From NCBI GenBank assembly GCA_028280025.1, contig JANQMO010000039.1, forward strand, positions 7,680 through 71,679: 64,000 bases of DNA, read 5' to 3'. The notes below the pieces were generated by a model. That model ran no database searches, was not told the DNA's origin, and was given only the letters and a program-made list of their open reading frames with translations. The stretch is from Chlorobium sp. (GTDB lineage: Bacteria; Bacteroidota; Chlorobiia; Chlorobiales; Chlorobiaceae). Below are positions 55,846-64,000 of this stretch, one piece after another. The translations under genes were made by a program, and so were the position numbers. Every line of letters begins with the position of its first letter. Within the stretch, counting starts at the first letter, position 1.

Positions 55846-55896
55846 TACAGCATCAATCAGTATGGCTTCTTAGGGTGTCCGTTTCTTTGTTGATAG

Positions 55897-56124
55897 CCCA
55901 ATCTCGGAGAAGCAGATTTCACCGGCACCGACCTGACCGGTGCAACCTTCGAAAACTGCGATTTGACGAGGACCACCTTCGATCATACAATCCTCGAAAA
56001 AGCCGATTTCCGAACAGCCCACAACTTCTCTATCAACCCGTCAACAAACCGGATTCGGAAAGCACGGTTCTCACTGGCGAGCGTAGCTGGATTGCTGGAT
56101 GTGTATGGGGTGGAGATTGAGTGA
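55897..56124 (+). pseudogene. fragment of a pentapeptide-repeat protein
   Basis: A frame with no start codon, beginning after a TAG (55894-55896), reads as A(D/N)LxxAxF-type pentapeptides: NLGEADFTGTDLTGATFEN then CDLTRTTFDHTILEKADF, and a non-repeat tail ending VYGVEIE. The N-terminal part is missing, so it is a remnant. Confidence 0.6.
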
Positions 56125-56132
56125 GGGAAAAA

Positions 56133-56165
56133 GTTGTTGAAATGCTGATTTGTTAAATCGTTGAG
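56133..56165. repeat. TTGTTGAG-like repeat
   Basis: GTTGTTGAAATGCTGATTTG and following TTAAATCGTTGAG, same family as at 74-201. Confidence 0.5.
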
Positions 56166-56327
56166 TGCTAATGCACCGTTAAACATAGAAATCACTCAAC
56201 CACTTTTAATGCTAATAAACAACGTAATCCTCTATCAGCTTTCATCGGCGCTTTCACAACGACCCATTCTAAGAGAAAGAAATAAGCTCATCTTTCATAG
56301 TCTTTATTCTTTTGAGCAACGTTAAAT

Positions 56328-56359
56328 CTCAGCAGTGAGGATATTTGGCTTCCGCTGAG
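56328..56359. terminator. possible hairpin after the Ntn-like gene
   Basis: CTCAGC (56328-56333) pairs with GCTGAG (56354-56359) with further partial pairing outside. It lies beyond the 3' end of the Ntn-hydrolase-like gene; no T-run is evident, so this is tentative. Confidence 0.25.
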
Positions 56360-56387
56360 GCGCCTTTGCTGGGCGAGCGCTCTCTCA

Positions 56388-57203
56388 CTATCCTAAACTC
56401 CCGCAGTACACAAGTTCAACACCAGTTTCTTTTTGGATCATTTTAGCAAAATCTTGAACATTCTTGGCATACGCCTTCAATTTTTCATAGACATTCGATT
56501 CAAGATTAACATGCCAGAATTCACCAAACATACCCTGAAAATAATATATACCCCATCCATTATCACCTTCACTTACGGGTACAACTGTTGTATAGCCGAA
56601 CCCACCGGACTGTGATGTGCCAAAGTCAACTCTCTTCCAACCTTCTTCTAATAAAAAATATTTTGGTGATACCAGTTTCATGACTGGAATAAATTTAAAA
56701 CCTTTGATATTCCCCCGTGCCACTATCGAGTGCCCTCCTACTGTGCTAAATTGTGAATTATCAATAGCGTTACTTAGCCTTTCATGCAACTGATACACAC
56801 TATTGTTATCTGCATTTGCGACAAAACGTGCTGTATCAACATCGCCTATCCAAAAAATACCATCATTTTCTCGCACAGATACCAAGCCTCCCGCTATCTT
56901 TGCAATCGCGGGTTTACTTCCTGATTGGGCTAAAAGAAAATCGACTTCGTCATCAAAACTCTGGTGTATCTGCTCTGCAAGTAATTTTATATTCCCTCTA
57001 TATCCTTGTTTGTATATTCCATACAATCTACCATGCGCTATTTCACCTGCAGCACCTGAATATGCAATTGCTGTTTTTGCATCAATAAAAAAAATCTTTA
57101 ATCCATGAAATGGCTTTTTCCCACTTTTTTCAGGATAAGACAACAAAGTATCAGCCATTAAAAAAACTTCAGTATTTTCTATTACTGCGATACCTAAACT
57201 CAT
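56388..57203 (-). CDS. proteasome-like Ntn-hydrolase candidate
   Basis: 271 residues, no named match. The beginning MSLGIAVIENTEVFLMADTL resembles a proteasome beta subunit. If Met is removed, Ser becomes residue 1, and the Asp of MADT falls exactly at position 17, as in the proteasome catalytic site. KIFFIDAKTAIAYSGAAGEI follows, like KIF...IAAAGxAGD, with a Lys near position 35. Middle and C-terminal regions (GYTTVVPVSEGDNGWGIYYF) are less clear. I infer a serine-nucleophile Ntn-hydrolase. It is 39 bases after the membrane protein gene upstream, as a two-gene unit. Confidence 0.6.
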   Translation of the reverse strand: MSLGIAVIENTEVFLMADTLLSYPEKSGKKPFHGLKIFFIDAKTAIAYSGAAGEIAHGRLYGIYKQGYRGNIKLLAEQIHQSFDDEVDFLLAQSGSKPAIAKIAGGLVSVRENDGIFWIGDVDTARFVANADNNSVYQLHERLSNAIDNSQFSTVGGHSIVARGNIKGFKFIPVMKLVSPKYFLLEEGWKRVDFGTSQSGGFGYTTVVPVSEGDNGWGIYYFQGMFGEFWHVNLESNVYEKLKAYAKNVQDFAKMIQKETGVELVYCGSLG

Positions 57204-57242
57204 GTGCCGATACGTTCATTTTTTACCGCCAAACGCCTGATA

Positions 57243-57953
57243 TCAGTAGTCCGCGTCCTTGCATGTCTGCCGCATGTAATTGTTGGGTGGCCATTGGGTA
57301 TAAGAATCGATTGGTATCGGGTTCTCATCGTCATGCAGCAGCTTATAGATTCTTGAAATATTACCTTTGTAGTTATCCCATGCCTTTCGCTCAAGTCGCC
57401 AGTAAATCACAAGCGTAGATACAAGGCTCGTGAATAGCAATACAGAAAGACGCCAAGTCGATGCCTCAATGAATAGCAAGTCAAAGTCAAGGAGCTTGGC
57501 AAGAAGCAGAAGCCCTGCCACAGGAGTTGACAAAGCAAAGGCCGTCCGAATTGCCTCTAACATTCTTGCCTCAGCGCGTAACTTTACGATCCGAAAGCCA
57601 GCTTCGGCATGCGCGAGGCGAATCCATTGATACTGACTTCGAAGCGAAAGCGGCTTTCGATCGTGAGAATCGAGGCTATTTTCGCTAAAAGATTCTGTCG
57701 TTATGTGTTTAGGTTCATGTGAGGGCCAAGTTAATCCACTAAGCATCCAGCCTATAACGTAAGCAATTATTACGAGAACCGCCCCACGTCCGATAGCTTC
57801 CACGACACTTGTCAATTCCGGCTTTATTGCCGCTGTTTGATCCGGGCCTATTGCGCCGTATGCCTCCACAAGAACGAGAACTATCACACCTGGAATCACC
57901 CGAGCAATTGTATCATAGAACAACTGTGGTATGACAATGGATATTTTCATCAT
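57243..57953 (-). CDS. membrane protein paired with the Ntn-like gene
   Basis: 236 residues, not recognised. Helices near 13-31 (IARVIPGVIVLVLVEAYGA), ~53-72 (GAVLVIIAYVIGWMLSG) and two later (AFALSTPVAGLLLLAKLLD; LSVLLFTSLVSTLVIYW), with a cytoplasmic-type charged loop between (HDRKPLSLRSQYQWIRLA). Codon use and GC look like the rest of the accessory tract. Directly upstream of the Ntn-like gene and just after the attC-like site. Confidence 0.65.
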   Translation of the reverse strand: MMKISIVIPQLFYDTIARVIPGVIVLVLVEAYGAIGPDQTAAIKPELTSVVEAIGRGAVLVIIAYVIGWMLSGLTWPSHEPKHITTESFSENSLDSHDRKPLSLRSQYQWIRLAHAEAGFRIVKLRAEARMLEAIRTAFALSTPVAGLLLLAKLLDFDLLFIEASTWRLSVLLFTSLVSTLVIYWRLERKAWDNYKGNISRIYKLLHDDENPIPIDSYTQWPPNNYMRQTCKDADY

Positions 57954-57966
57954 GTATTATATTTCA

Positions 57967-58138
57967 CCCAACGGCCAAGTTGAGCGGAATGTACGGAGCG
58001 TCAGACCGCAGGTCTGTAAGCGCAGGACATTTCCGTTCGAACGATTTGTTGGAGGCGCGCGAATCAGCGCGCGCCGGAAACGAATCGTTTGAGTTTACTC
58101 AACTCGGCCGTTGCAGGCGTGCGCAGCGCGCCTGCAAC
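57967..58138. other. attC-like multi-hairpin structure
   Basis: CCCAAC (57967) and GTTGGAG (58048-58054) bound a region with paired inner arms TTGAGCGGAATGT (57980-57992) and ACATTTCCGTTCGAA (58027-58041) and a CAGACC-GCA-GGTCTG hairpin, as in integron attC sites. Next come GGCGCGCG/CGCGCGCC (58054-58075) and GTTGCAGGCG/CGCCTGCAAC (58110-58138) hairpins. CAACGGCC-AGTTGAG pairs with CTCAACT-GGCCGTTG, closing the first two parts (57970-58113). Confidence 0.45.
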
Positions 58139-58643
58139 ATTACTTATTATCTGTATTACAGATTTTCTTGTCACTCTCAACAATATACAGCATAAACACT
58201 TTTTTATCAGGCAATATATTCTGCTTACCACCTAACCGCAGGTAGATTCTGATGCCTTTTATACCAGTTATGCAGCAGCCGCATATTTCTCTATCAGTAT
58301 TATTCCCCAATCAACAATGGATGTTGAGTTGTCGATGTGTTGAATCGTTGAGTTGTTTGCTTGCACTTTCTGTCAATGATTCTTGCCACTAAAAGGGTAA
58401 AAGGGGGACGTTGGCAACTATTTGCACAAATCATCCTAAAAAATAACCAGCTTTATTGCCGATAATGAGACTCCAAGCAGACAAGTTGCAGTTGCGTAGG
58501 ATAAACCCAATTTTCTGACAAATGCAACCGCAAACCCCTTCTTTAACGCTAAGCACCTTTCACTCTGCTTCCGGTCTGCAAAACCTTTATTGAAAATATG
58601 CGCATTTAATAACCAACGTCCCTCTTTAATTTAATTGAATGAA
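58139..58643. other. AT-rich gap with repeats
   Basis: No gene. Contains a TTGTTGAG block (58323-58361) and the left copy of an ~80-base direct repeat (58399-58479). The base composition becomes AT-rich toward the DUF262 genes. Confidence 0.6.
58399..58479 (+). repeat. direct repeat, left copy
   Basis: About 80 bases, beginning AAAAGGGGGACGTTGGCAAC and ending GAGACTCCAAGCA. The same sequence, about 80% identical and in the same orientation, is at 63195-63276. The pair encloses the DUF262 module and the DM13 gene. Confidence 0.7.
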
Positions 58644-60623
58644 CTATTGAACTTTAAGACTCCCTTCAACATCTCTTGGCCTTTTACTTTTCAAAAGATA
58701 ACAGTAGCTTTCATCATCTGGTATTGCTATATAGTTTGATTTATTATGTTTATCAAGCACATTTGACTCTTTGATTAGCCGCGTTTTCCATTTGGGAAAA
58801 TTTTTGGGTGGAATAAATTTATCTGAAATTTCTACGAATGTTTCTTTTATTAATTTGAGCACAAGTATCTTAAAATACTTATTGTAATCGGAGTAAATAT
58901 AATATTCAATCTCTCTAAACTTATCTATCAAACATCTTTTATTTGTAGAATTGACATTCCAAAATGACCACCAGTAATTATAATACTCATATTTATCATC
59001 TACCTTAATTGTCAGTAAGGCTCTTCTGAAATCATTTGATATATCGATTTCATTTTTAAAATATTTTGTAAAAACCTCTTCTACTTCTGTAAATTTCTTA
59101 TCATTGAAATAATTATCTTTGTTTGGATAGCCTATACATAATAACGCAAAATTTATCTTTCCTCTTAATAAATCAGTATCCTCTATTCTGTAGATTATCT
59201 CTTTTCTAAAAGAATTTTGATCTATTAATCGAGATTTAAGCTGTTCTTCTTCAATCTGATCTTTTGCAAATGTTGACTTAAGACGGTCATGTGATCTCAA
59301 AAATTTATAAATATCAGAACATCCAAAAGATAGCTCTGATACGAGCTTAATTACGCCATCAAATGTTTGAGGGCTTCTCACTATGTCTGGTCTTTTTCCA
59401 TTTACATCGATATCTCCTCTAGAAATAATATTTCTCACCACTCTCATCCATTCATTATATCTTTCGTAATCAAGATATTCGTTATGTCTAAAATATTCAG
59501 TTTGAGCATAGAATAGAACTTTTGTTGTGTATGACACCCCCGAGTCCTTGGTAACAATATCACTTAATAAATCTTTATCTGGTGCATGCCTCCATAAAGG
59601 AAAATCTAATTTTATTTTACAAATTTTACTATATTTATTGGTATAGAGATCTAAGCATTCAGTCAAATATTTGAAATCATCTTGATCAAACATTAAAGGT
59701 TTTGCATTATTTGGATTTTCTTGTAATTTTGATATTGAGTTAATTCTTTCCCATCCACCACTCTTTTTTAATGAAAATCTAATCATTAGAATAGTTGAAA
59801 TAAATCTCATAAAAGAATCATCTATTTGATCATCTATTTTAAAATTTTTCCAAAAAAAATCTGCCCATAATGTATCGATTTTGCATGAAAATGTATTTGT
59901 AAAGATCTCTTTATCTTCCCATTTTTTCTTTTTGATATTTTTCTCAAAACCAGCTTTAAAGTTTTCAAATGCAGTAAGTAGTTTTCCTCTTGCATTCATC
60001 TTAATATAGAGATCATCAGTTAAACCTATATTTTCTAATTCAACATGATAAAAATTAATTAAACTGTCACTTTTTGATGAAAGTTTATTCCACAAATTTT
60101 CCACAGAATAAAATATATTATGAACATGATCTATTGTTCTCAACATTGCATCAATAGTTGGATCTTTTCTCCACGACAAAAAGAACCAAGAAGAATCTAT
60201 GATTGAGGAACTAGGCTCTTTATCTTTCTCAATTTTTATCGAATTTTTTACTAGTGCATTACAAAAATCCCTTGATGTAATCCTTGTCTCATATGTAAAC
60301 TTAGATAACAATTCTTTATATTCATCTGTACAATTATCTTTGTTTGCAGCATACCAATACAACAGAAATAGTGTAGTAAGACGCTGTTGTCCATCTAATG
60401 GCTGAAACCGTTCATCTACAATGCTACCATATATAAAGTCAAGCATTATCTTAGTATTATTTTTGAGGCTATCACGAAGTGCTTTTAAAAATCTATCTCG
60501 TATTTCCTTTTGCTCATACCTTCCTTGGGCATAATCTCTCTGAATAATTGGCACTTCAATTGAATTATCTTTCAATAAGTCCAAAAAGTTAATGACTTTT
60601 CCTTTGTATTGTTCTTCTCGCAT
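58644..60623 (-). CDS. DUF262 protein, second of pair (no HNH)
   Basis: 659 residues. DUF262 N-terminal motifs at IIQRDYAQGR (26-35) and DGQQRLTTLFLLYWY (77-91), where DGQQR is the ParB-like nucleotide-binding motif known from GmrS/GmrD and BrxU. The long C-terminal part has no HNH or DUF1524 signature visible. It lies 19 bases after the HNH-bearing partner. Very AT-rich, unlike the housekeeping genes. Likely one arm of a restriction-type defence system. Confidence 0.8.
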   Translation of the reverse strand: MREEQYKGKVINFLDLLKDNSIEVPIIQRDYAQGRYEQKEIRDRFLKALRDSLKNNTKIMLDFIYGSIVDERFQPLDGQQRLTTLFLLYWYAANKDNCTDEYKELLSKFTYETRITSRDFCNALVKNSIKIEKDKEPSSSIIDSSWFFLSWRKDPTIDAMLRTIDHVHNIFYSVENLWNKLSSKSDSLINFYHVELENIGLTDDLYIKMNARGKLLTAFENFKAGFEKNIKKKKWEDKEIFTNTFSCKIDTLWADFFWKNFKIDDQIDDSFMRFISTILMIRFSLKKSGGWERINSISKLQENPNNAKPLMFDQDDFKYLTECLDLYTNKYSKICKIKLDFPLWRHAPDKDLLSDIVTKDSGVSYTTKVLFYAQTEYFRHNEYLDYERYNEWMRVVRNIISRGDIDVNGKRPDIVRSPQTFDGVIKLVSELSFGCSDIYKFLRSHDRLKSTFAKDQIEEEQLKSRLIDQNSFRKEIIYRIEDTDLLRGKINFALLCIGYPNKDNYFNDKKFTEVEEVFTKYFKNEIDISNDFRRALLTIKVDDKYEYYNYWWSFWNVNSTNKRCLIDKFREIEYYIYSDYNKYFKILVLKLIKETFVEISDKFIPPKNFPKWKTRLIKESNVLDKHNKSNYIAIPDDESYCYLLKSKRPRDVEGSLKVQ

Positions 60624-60642
60624 TTTTCGTGTATTGAATTAA

Positions 60643-62319
60643 CTAATCAAGATAAGGCTCGAGCACATCGTATAAATCTTTTTCATAATTATCGCGATCC
60701 TCTTGTGTCCAAAATGATATTTTTGGCGGATATTTACTAAAGTATTTCAAAAAAACATTCTTTGTACAAACCGGAATAAATACACCTTGTTTATCTCTAT
60801 CTATGATTGTCTTCCTTTTGAATGGGAAAACAGCATTCTTATAACCTCTATTTGTCTCTGAATCAAGCAGGGTTAGATTAGATATATTATCAATATCATC
60901 ATCTTTTTTAAGATATGAATTAAAATGATCAACAATGTCTTCATAAAGAGATTTAAACTCTAAATCATTATCAATATCACATTTTTTTATTCTTGAAGCT
61001 AAACTTTCTCCTTTCATTGTATCAATCTCAATATATGCGTTCGCATCTCTAAGCCATTCTTCTCTATTTTTTTCAGGAATCTTGTCTTTTACAGAAGTTA
61101 TATGTTCTATATCCCATTTCTCATTTTTATATAAATGAAATGGAAAGAAAGAATTATCTTTATTACTTTTTAGCATAGTCAAAATATTATATAAAAGCAT
61201 AATTTTTCTAACATTCTTTATGTCAGAGTACTGTAAATCATCCAAATCAATCTCTTTTAAATCATTCTTTATAAGCTCATCCAAATGATATTTAAATTCT
61301 GTTTTTCTAATTTTGTCTGATATCATATATAATTTTTTTAGATCTGTAGCACCAACACTCACAAGATATCCTATTTTATGATATAAATCCCTCTCTTCAT
61401 ACCATTCTCTAAACCTCTGATAATAACTTTTAATTTCATCCCAATTATCATCTAATGCATCACGATTCTTTTTATTAAATTTGTTCACAAAAAACCTGAA
61501 TGTAGAATATCGATCCGTCAAATCGTTTGAATCATGCATTAAATTGAAAATAAATTCAATTCTATTATTTGTCACCTTATTTTCACATAAAAAATACCAA
61601 AACTTATCATCCTGCATTGCGCTTTCTATGTTATCCCATTCAGTTGCTATCTCTAACTGCCTCAACTTTAATCTATTATCATTTTTTGGGAAATTAGAGC
61701 TATTTAAAAACAAAGCTTTTATAAGCTCTGCATTCGTCAAAGGTATCTTACCTATATTAATCCTTCTAAATATTGCGATAGAGTCTGTTTCTGTACTTAA
61801 ATACCATATAACCTTTGAATTAAACTTCAGTTTTGACCTAAATTCCCCTTTATCAAAATTCGAACCTTTTCGATCAAACCATTTTGCAATAACTTTATAT
61901 GCATTAGAAATATAATAATAATCAATATTTTCTTTATTCACTCTATCCTCATCAAGACGACTAAGATACTCACTTGAATCATTTCTTGTTTCATAATGAA
62001 GCTGAAACAGCTTATCTCTTCTGCTTTCAACAAAATCTTGATTCAAATAATATAATATCAGGTAAATTGTAGTCAGTCTTTGCTGCCCATCTATAATTTC
62101 ATATATAATATCTTTTTTTTCTTTCACAATTATTGGCTGCAAACAATACCACGTTTTATCATCAGTATCATCAATCAACCTTGGCACAAAATCAGATATA
62201 TCATTTAATAGCTCCGTAATTTCTTTTTCACCCCATTTATACCCTCTTTGATATCCGGGTATAAAAAAGTTATATTCCTGCAACTGATTAACAGTTTTTA
62301 ACTCCAAAACATTACCCAT
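60643..62319 (-). CDS. DUF262-DUF1524 protein with HNH nuclease motif
   Basis: 558 residues. IPGYQRGYKW (20-29), IIDGQQRLTTIYLILYYL (75-92) and IFRRINIGKIPLTNAELIKA (183-202) form DUF262; WDIEHITS (402-409) and NLTLLDSETNRGYKNAVFPF near 490-510 form the HNH/DUF1524 nuclease (GmrD-like). GmrSD-type enzymes cut DNA with modified bases, e.g. glucosylated hmC of T4-like phages. First gene of the pair, AT-rich. Confidence 0.88.
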   Translation of the reverse strand: MGNVLELKTVNQLQEYNFFIPGYQRGYKWGEKEITELLNDISDFVPRLIDDTDDKTWYCLQPIIVKEKKDIIYEIIDGQQRLTTIYLILYYLNQDFVESRRDKLFQLHYETRNDSSEYLSRLDEDRVNKENIDYYYISNAYKVIAKWFDRKGSNFDKGEFRSKLKFNSKVIWYLSTETDSIAIFRRINIGKIPLTNAELIKALFLNSSNFPKNDNRLKLRQLEIATEWDNIESAMQDDKFWYFLCENKVTNNRIEFIFNLMHDSNDLTDRYSTFRFFVNKFNKKNRDALDDNWDEIKSYYQRFREWYEERDLYHKIGYLVSVGATDLKKLYMISDKIRKTEFKYHLDELIKNDLKEIDLDDLQYSDIKNVRKIMLLYNILTMLKSNKDNSFFPFHLYKNEKWDIEHITSVKDKIPEKNREEWLRDANAYIEIDTMKGESLASRIKKCDIDNDLEFKSLYEDIVDHFNSYLKKDDDIDNISNLTLLDSETNRGYKNAVFPFKRKTIIDRDKQGVFIPVCTKNVFLKYFSKYPPKISFWTQEDRDNYEKDLYDVLEPYLD

Positions 62320-62637
62320 ATTATTATTTTTTTACATTCATCATTATATGATAATATTAGTTCGTCTTTAGTTTATTATATTAACAAAGAGATTGCTCTA
62401 TACCATAAGCATCAAAGCACTAAAAAGACTAGGGGACGTTTTTGAATAGCTTCAAAAACCTGCAATTCAAAAAGCCATATGGTAAAGCTAGTAGTTGAAA
62501 CCATATCTATCTTTCCTTCACAGCAAATAATATCAGCTTTTTGAGAAGTTGTCCTGTACTGCAATAAAAAAACAGGACAGCACTAAACACCCATCAACAA
62601 TTTACTGTAATTTCAAAACAAACTCCCCAAATACAAA
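62320..62637. other. intergenic gap, AT-rich
   Basis: 318 bases without a gene. Promoter region of the DUF262 pair (candidate TATAAT-like TATGATAAT near 62346). A hairpin TGTCCTGT/ACAGGACA (62550-62579) near the end could end the DM13 transcript. AGGGGACGTTTTTG (about 62432) recalls the core of the flanking direct repeat. Confidence 0.4.
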
Positions 62638-63114
62638 CTACTGGTATTTGGCAGAAGTAATAAACTCCCCAAAAGCCTCGCACCAGACAATCACACTCGT
62701 GAATTTCGACGGATCGATATCTGGCGAGACTTCAACCACAAAATTCTCGAATGTTTTAACCTCGCCTACTCGAACCATGGTAGACTTCAGGCGATTGAAG
62801 TCTGCTTCGGTCTCGACGAATTCAGGAGAAAGATAGAGTTTGTAATCTGGACCAGGCGCCAGCCTGCCCATAAGGGTAATGTATTTGGGGCTAACCGAAA
62901 CCGTACCTTCTCCCCAATGTAAAGCATCGCTGTCTTTCAGATCTCTTCGGAACTGAGCAGTATAGGTTGCTTCCGAGGACACAACCTTTATCTCAGATTC
63001 GCTTGGTGCAGACGGGGCAGTAAGAATAGGTAATGCATAGATTCCGATCCCGAATCCCAGGACGCCAACGGCACAATGCGTTATGATCAGTAATACCACG
63101 GTGCGAATCTTCAT
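62638..63114 (-). CDS. DM13-domain membrane-anchored protein
   Basis: 158 residues: an N-terminal helix/signal anchor (VVLLIITHCAVGVLGFGIGI), a Pro/Ser linker, then a DM13 domain (LKDSDALHWGEGTVSVSPKY, LYLSPEFVETEADF, VIVWCEAFGEFITSAKY) with the conserved Cys near the end. DM13 domains are proposed electron-transfer modules. Faces outside the membrane. Lies inside the repeat-bounded segment with the DUF262 pair, but its composition is less AT-rich. Confidence 0.8.
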   Translation of the reverse strand: MKIRTVVLLIITHCAVGVLGFGIGIYALPILTAPSAPSESEIKVVSSEATYTAQFRRDLKDSDALHWGEGTVSVSPKYITLMGRLAPGPDYKLYLSPEFVETEADFNRLKSTMVRVGEVKTFENFVVEVSPDIDPSKFTSVIVWCEAFGEFITSAKYQ

Positions 63115-63194
63115 GACTTCAACCTGTTATGAGTTACTGCTGAGCCTCACCTTTTTTCCGCACTACAGAATTGCTTGTCACCTCCTACTGACTG

Positions 63195-63276
63195 AAAAGG
63201 GGGACGTTGGCAACTAATTATACAAATCACCTTACAGAAAAATCTGCTTTACTGCTGATAAAGAGACTCCATGCAA
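63195..63276 (+). repeat. direct repeat, right copy
   Basis: Partner of 58399-58479: same start (AAAAGGGGGACGTTGGCAAC), same orientation. Confidence 0.7.
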
Positions 63277-63338
63277 GCGAATGAGCCGCTCAGTCGCCAT
63301 CTATGGTGTTTTTCAGCAGGTGACTGAATGTTATTCAC

Positions 63339-63737
63339 TCAATCACAAACCTTGCCAGCCTGGTGGCAGACGAGCACCTCGTCTACATCATTGCTTGCCA
63401 TCAGTTCCAAAGCCAGGTCACTGTCAAAGCCGCAGTCCTGCCGGTCTCCAACCTGCAGGAGCGGGCGCCTGATCAGATAGTTGTCCTGAATCATTTCAGC
63501 CAGGACTTGCTCTTCGCCCCAATCACTGGGGTTGATTTCCCCGCTTTTCACTCTCGGGGCATACGGGTTGTGCCACTTATCGAGAGGCAGGTTCTGAAAA
63601 AAGGGCCGCAGCGTCTCTTTGGTCCAGTCTTCTTCGAATATGTTCCTGACTGTTACCGTATGGTTCCTGCTTTGGAGCATTTCAACCTGCTTCTTGTTAT
63701 TCTTGCACTCCGGCTTAACGTAGATGATAACGTCCAT
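63339..63737 (-). CDS. ArsC-family nitrogenase-associated protein
   Basis: 132 residues. IIYVKPECKNNKKQVEMLQS with Cys11 is the ArsC/Spx thioredoxin-like start. LRPFFQNLPLDKWHNPYAPR, VKSGEINPSDWGEEQ and YLIRRPLLQVGDRQDCGFD match the nitrogenase-associated branch (TIGR01616). Green sulfur bacteria fix nitrogen, so such a protein is natural, but no nif gene is adjacent. Probably a redox protein. Confidence 0.85.
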   Translation of the reverse strand: MDVIIYVKPECKNNKKQVEMLQSRNHTVTVRNIFEEDWTKETLRPFFQNLPLDKWHNPYAPRVKSGEINPSDWGEEQVLAEMIQDNYLIRRPLLQVGDRQDCGFDSDLALELMASNDVDEVLVCHQAGKVCD

Positions 63738-64000
63738 TATTCACTCTCCTTGTTGATGGGTTTGAACTTTCACAAAGGTCGATGCAGGCAATCTGCCCTG
63801 ATCCATTGTAAAGGGCTACCGGATTGCCAGAGCAATCATTGTTACAGAAAAAAATCCAGATCACACGAAAAACATAGTATGTGGAAACAACTATTATATA
63901 ACAGTAGTGTCCGGTAAAAAATAAAAAAGGTCTGAAAACTCTTGAGAAACGGTGATATTAAAAGTGACCAAACCTTTTCTATCAGCTGTATTCAAAAGGA
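63738..64000. other. end of window, possible IS end
   Basis: No complete gene. AGTAGTGTCCGGTAAAAAAT (63903-63922) looks like the end of an insertion sequence; a frame from a TTG near 63942 (RNGDIKSDQTFSISCIQK) runs off the edge and could be a transposase start. Both need the neighbouring sequence. Confidence 0.25.

Noticed and set aside
63281..63472. 63-codon + strand frame over the ArsC-like gene end
   Set aside because: Overlaps a well-supported gene and has Pro/Arg-rich shadow composition.

Overview
The window reads as about 50% GC chromosome of a green sulfur bacterium (Chlorobiales, such as Chlorobium, Chlorobaculum or Prosthecochloris). The decisive marker is bchY, a subunit of chlorophyllide a reductase needed for bacteriochlorophyll synthesis. 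A complete menFDHBCE block for menaquinone, the two-domain GlmU-like enzyme seen in Bacteroidota/Chlorobiota, and paralogous regulators with a C-terminal helix-turn-helix of Bacteroidota type agree with this. Genus and species cannot be fixed from the sequence alone.

Layout. 0.3-6 kb: a HTH regulator with a ResB-type cytochrome c biogenesis protein, a LOG-family protein, a glutamine amidotransferase (trpG/pabA), a GlmU-like enzyme and a lipid kinase. 6.3-10.2 kb: three tandem paralogues with a Cys-Pro N-terminal motif, an alpha/beta domain, a coiled coil and a LuxR-like HTH; this is the most distinctive chromosomal gene set here. 10.3-24.2 kb: housekeeping genes (aldehyde dehydrogenase, rsgA, recG, rpmE, frr, bchY, HU-like, xseA, kdsB, dtd, a frameshifted DUF167 gene, gatC, citrate synthase, Na+/alanine symporter). 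24.3-28.7 kb: tRNA-Asp, a NYN/OST-HTH protein, a copper ATPase with its chaperone, and DUF1848. 28.9-36.9 kb: a TPR lipoprotein followed by menF-menD-menH-menB-menC-menE with tiny gaps or overlaps. 37-43.1 kb: a four-helix-bundle protein, an Old Yellow Enzyme, dapB, DUF5683, and parB/parA. 43.4-54.8 kb: mpg, mgtE, an ETF-quinone oxidoreductase, mnmA, a carboxylesterase, metH and a murein L,D-transpeptidase.

From about 54.8 kb to the end the character changes to an accessory region: a small lipoprotein, a pentapeptide-repeat relic, a proteasome-like Ntn-hydrolase candidate paired with a membrane protein next to an attC-like structured site, and a clearly AT-rich two-gene DUF262 module (one protein with an HNH nuclease domain) that lies, with a DM13 gene, between two direct copies of an ~80 bp repeat. 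This module is a likely type IV restriction / anti-phage system.

Several interspersed repeat families run through the window. They are a TTGTTGAG-type short tandem repeat (one copy lies inside menE and is translated), a TATAGGACC palindromic repeat, a composite hairpin plus CATTCACGATT element, and a MITE-like element of 220-258 bp with CCTAAAYTGA(G/T)CG terminal inverted repeats present twice. No CRISPR array, rRNA operon or prophage was seen.
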